Shown here piece after piece: positions 63,631 to 64,000 of a stretch of DNA of 64,000 nucleotides. The stretch comes from Bacillus sp. HF117_J1_D (lineage in GTDB: Bacteria; Bacillota; Bacilli; Bacillales; Bacillaceae_C). Where the stretch lies: positions 1 through 64,000 of the forward strand of contig JAABNQ010000008.1 in the NCBI GenBank assembly GCA_009928435.1, in the 5' to 3' direction. The position numbers and the translations under genes were made by a program. Under the pieces are notes generated by a model. That model was not told the DNA's origin. It saw only the letters and a list, made by a program, of their open reading frames with translations, and ran no database searches. Numbering within the stretch: position 1 is the first letter of the stretch; every line of letters begins with the position of its first letter.

Positions 63631-64000
63631 ATTTTACCTCGATTTCATGTTCTTCATGCTCATGCAAGCCTTCGTCATCCTCTACATGCACTTGAACTTT
63701 GTATGTCCCAGACTCTTTAAATTCATAATGTCCGGTGTATTCTCCAGATTTGGACTCCTTCGCATCCACAAATTCATGTTTATCAGAGCCCTCATTCCAA
63801 ATTTCAAAGCGCACACGGGCTGCTTCCATAGGTTTGTTCTCAAGTTCAAGATGAGCCATAAGCTCGGTTTTCTTTCCTGTTTCTACATTCTTTGGTTCCA
63901 TGAAGTGCATACTGAAATCCTCTTTATGATGGTGCTCACCATGGTCATCTCCGTCATGTTGATCATGCTCACTATGCTCTGCATGCTCCTCATGATCACC
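63629..64000 (-). CDS. His-rich YtkA/FixH-like protein, 5' end outside the window
   Basis: At least 123 codons are open to the window edge. The C-terminal about 90 residues form an immunoglobulin-like YtkA/FixH domain (VETGKKTELMAHLELENKPMEAARVRFEIW...GTYKVQVHVEDDEGLHEHEEHEIEVK). Upstream of the first in-window ATG (63910) the frame continues through a His/Asp/Glu-rich stretch (EEHAEHSEHDQHDGDDHGEHHH), so that ATG is not the start. Such proteins are usually lipoproteins or membrane-anchored metal-binding chaperone-like factors; copper or cytochrome oxidase roles are guesses. Confidence 0.75.
   Translation of the reverse strand, partial: GDHEEHAEHSEHDQHDGDDHGEHHHKEDFSMHFMEPKNVETGKKTELMAHLELENKPMEAARVRFEIWNEGSDKHEFVDAKESKSGEYTGHYEFKESGTYKVQVHVEDDEGLHEHEEHEIEVK

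Overview
The window is chromosomal DNA from an endospore-forming Bacillaceae (low-GC Firmicute). This rests on strong AGGAGG-type ribosome binding sites, many proteins close to Bacillus subtilis ones (MotAB, NsrR, Hmp, MreBH, FloT, QueF, YtiB, YfmL, the his, thr and opp operons), a Spo0E-like phosphatase, and promoter motifs of the SigD, SigW, Sigma-54 and Zur types. The genus cannot be fixed from the sequence alone. No prophage, IS element or CRISPR array was seen; the main accessory DNA is small dispersed intergenic repeats.

Layout. 1-6.5 kb: motAB (SigD promoter), a Zur-controlled zinc-binding lipoprotein, flavohaemoglobin hmp divergent from its NO sensor nsrR with two NsrR boxes, and an M29 aminopeptidase. 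6.5-11 kb: an acyl-CoA thioesterase, mreBH, and the SigW-type yuaF-floT membrane-domain operon. 11-12.7 kb: queF behind a preQ1-I riboswitch, and a beta-carbonic anhydrase. 12.7-17.2 kb: a Sigma-54 alcohol locus, an activator (CBS-PAS-AAA-Fis) flanked by two iron alcohol dehydrogenases, each with a -24/-12 promoter; one of them begins at ATA. 17.4-20.7 kb: tRNA-Arg(CCU) and a run of small genes (Arg-rich protein, duplicated-motif protein, Spo0E-like, FUSC, YozQ-like, two one-helix membrane peptides).

20.7-30.1 kb: pabB-pabA-pabC, where PabA has lost both catalytic Cys and His; a 90-aa protein overlapping a signal-less endonuclease I; a YfmL-type helicase; and an overlapping operon of FAD oxidoreductase, half-size MFS protein and amidase. 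30.5-34 kb: ECF sigma / PadR-like / HAAS-SEDS operon plus a 34-aa membrane peptide, then a YitT protein. 34.3-39.2 kb: hydantoinase/oxoprolinase-like hyuA-hyuB-cupin with an XRE-cupin regulator. 39.8-46.8 kb: hisZGDCB-(gap)-AFI with hisH missing.

47-52.7 kb: an oligopeptide ABC transporter. 53-56.8 kb: an ABC exporter operon with its own YtrA-type GntR regulator and a perfect palindromic operator. 57-58.3 kb: alpha/beta hydrolase plus small membrane protein. 58.4-61.8 kb: hom-thrC-thrB. 61.8-63.4 kb: ECF sigma and DUF4179-like anti-sigma. The window ends inside a His-rich YtkA/FixH-like gene.

The strongest leads are a roughly 200-bp dispersed element (four copies, conserved pairing, two copies supplying the stop codon of a gene), the catalytically defective PabA, the ATA-start dehydrogenase, the his operon without hisH, the SEDS-ECF operon and the endonuclease I pair.
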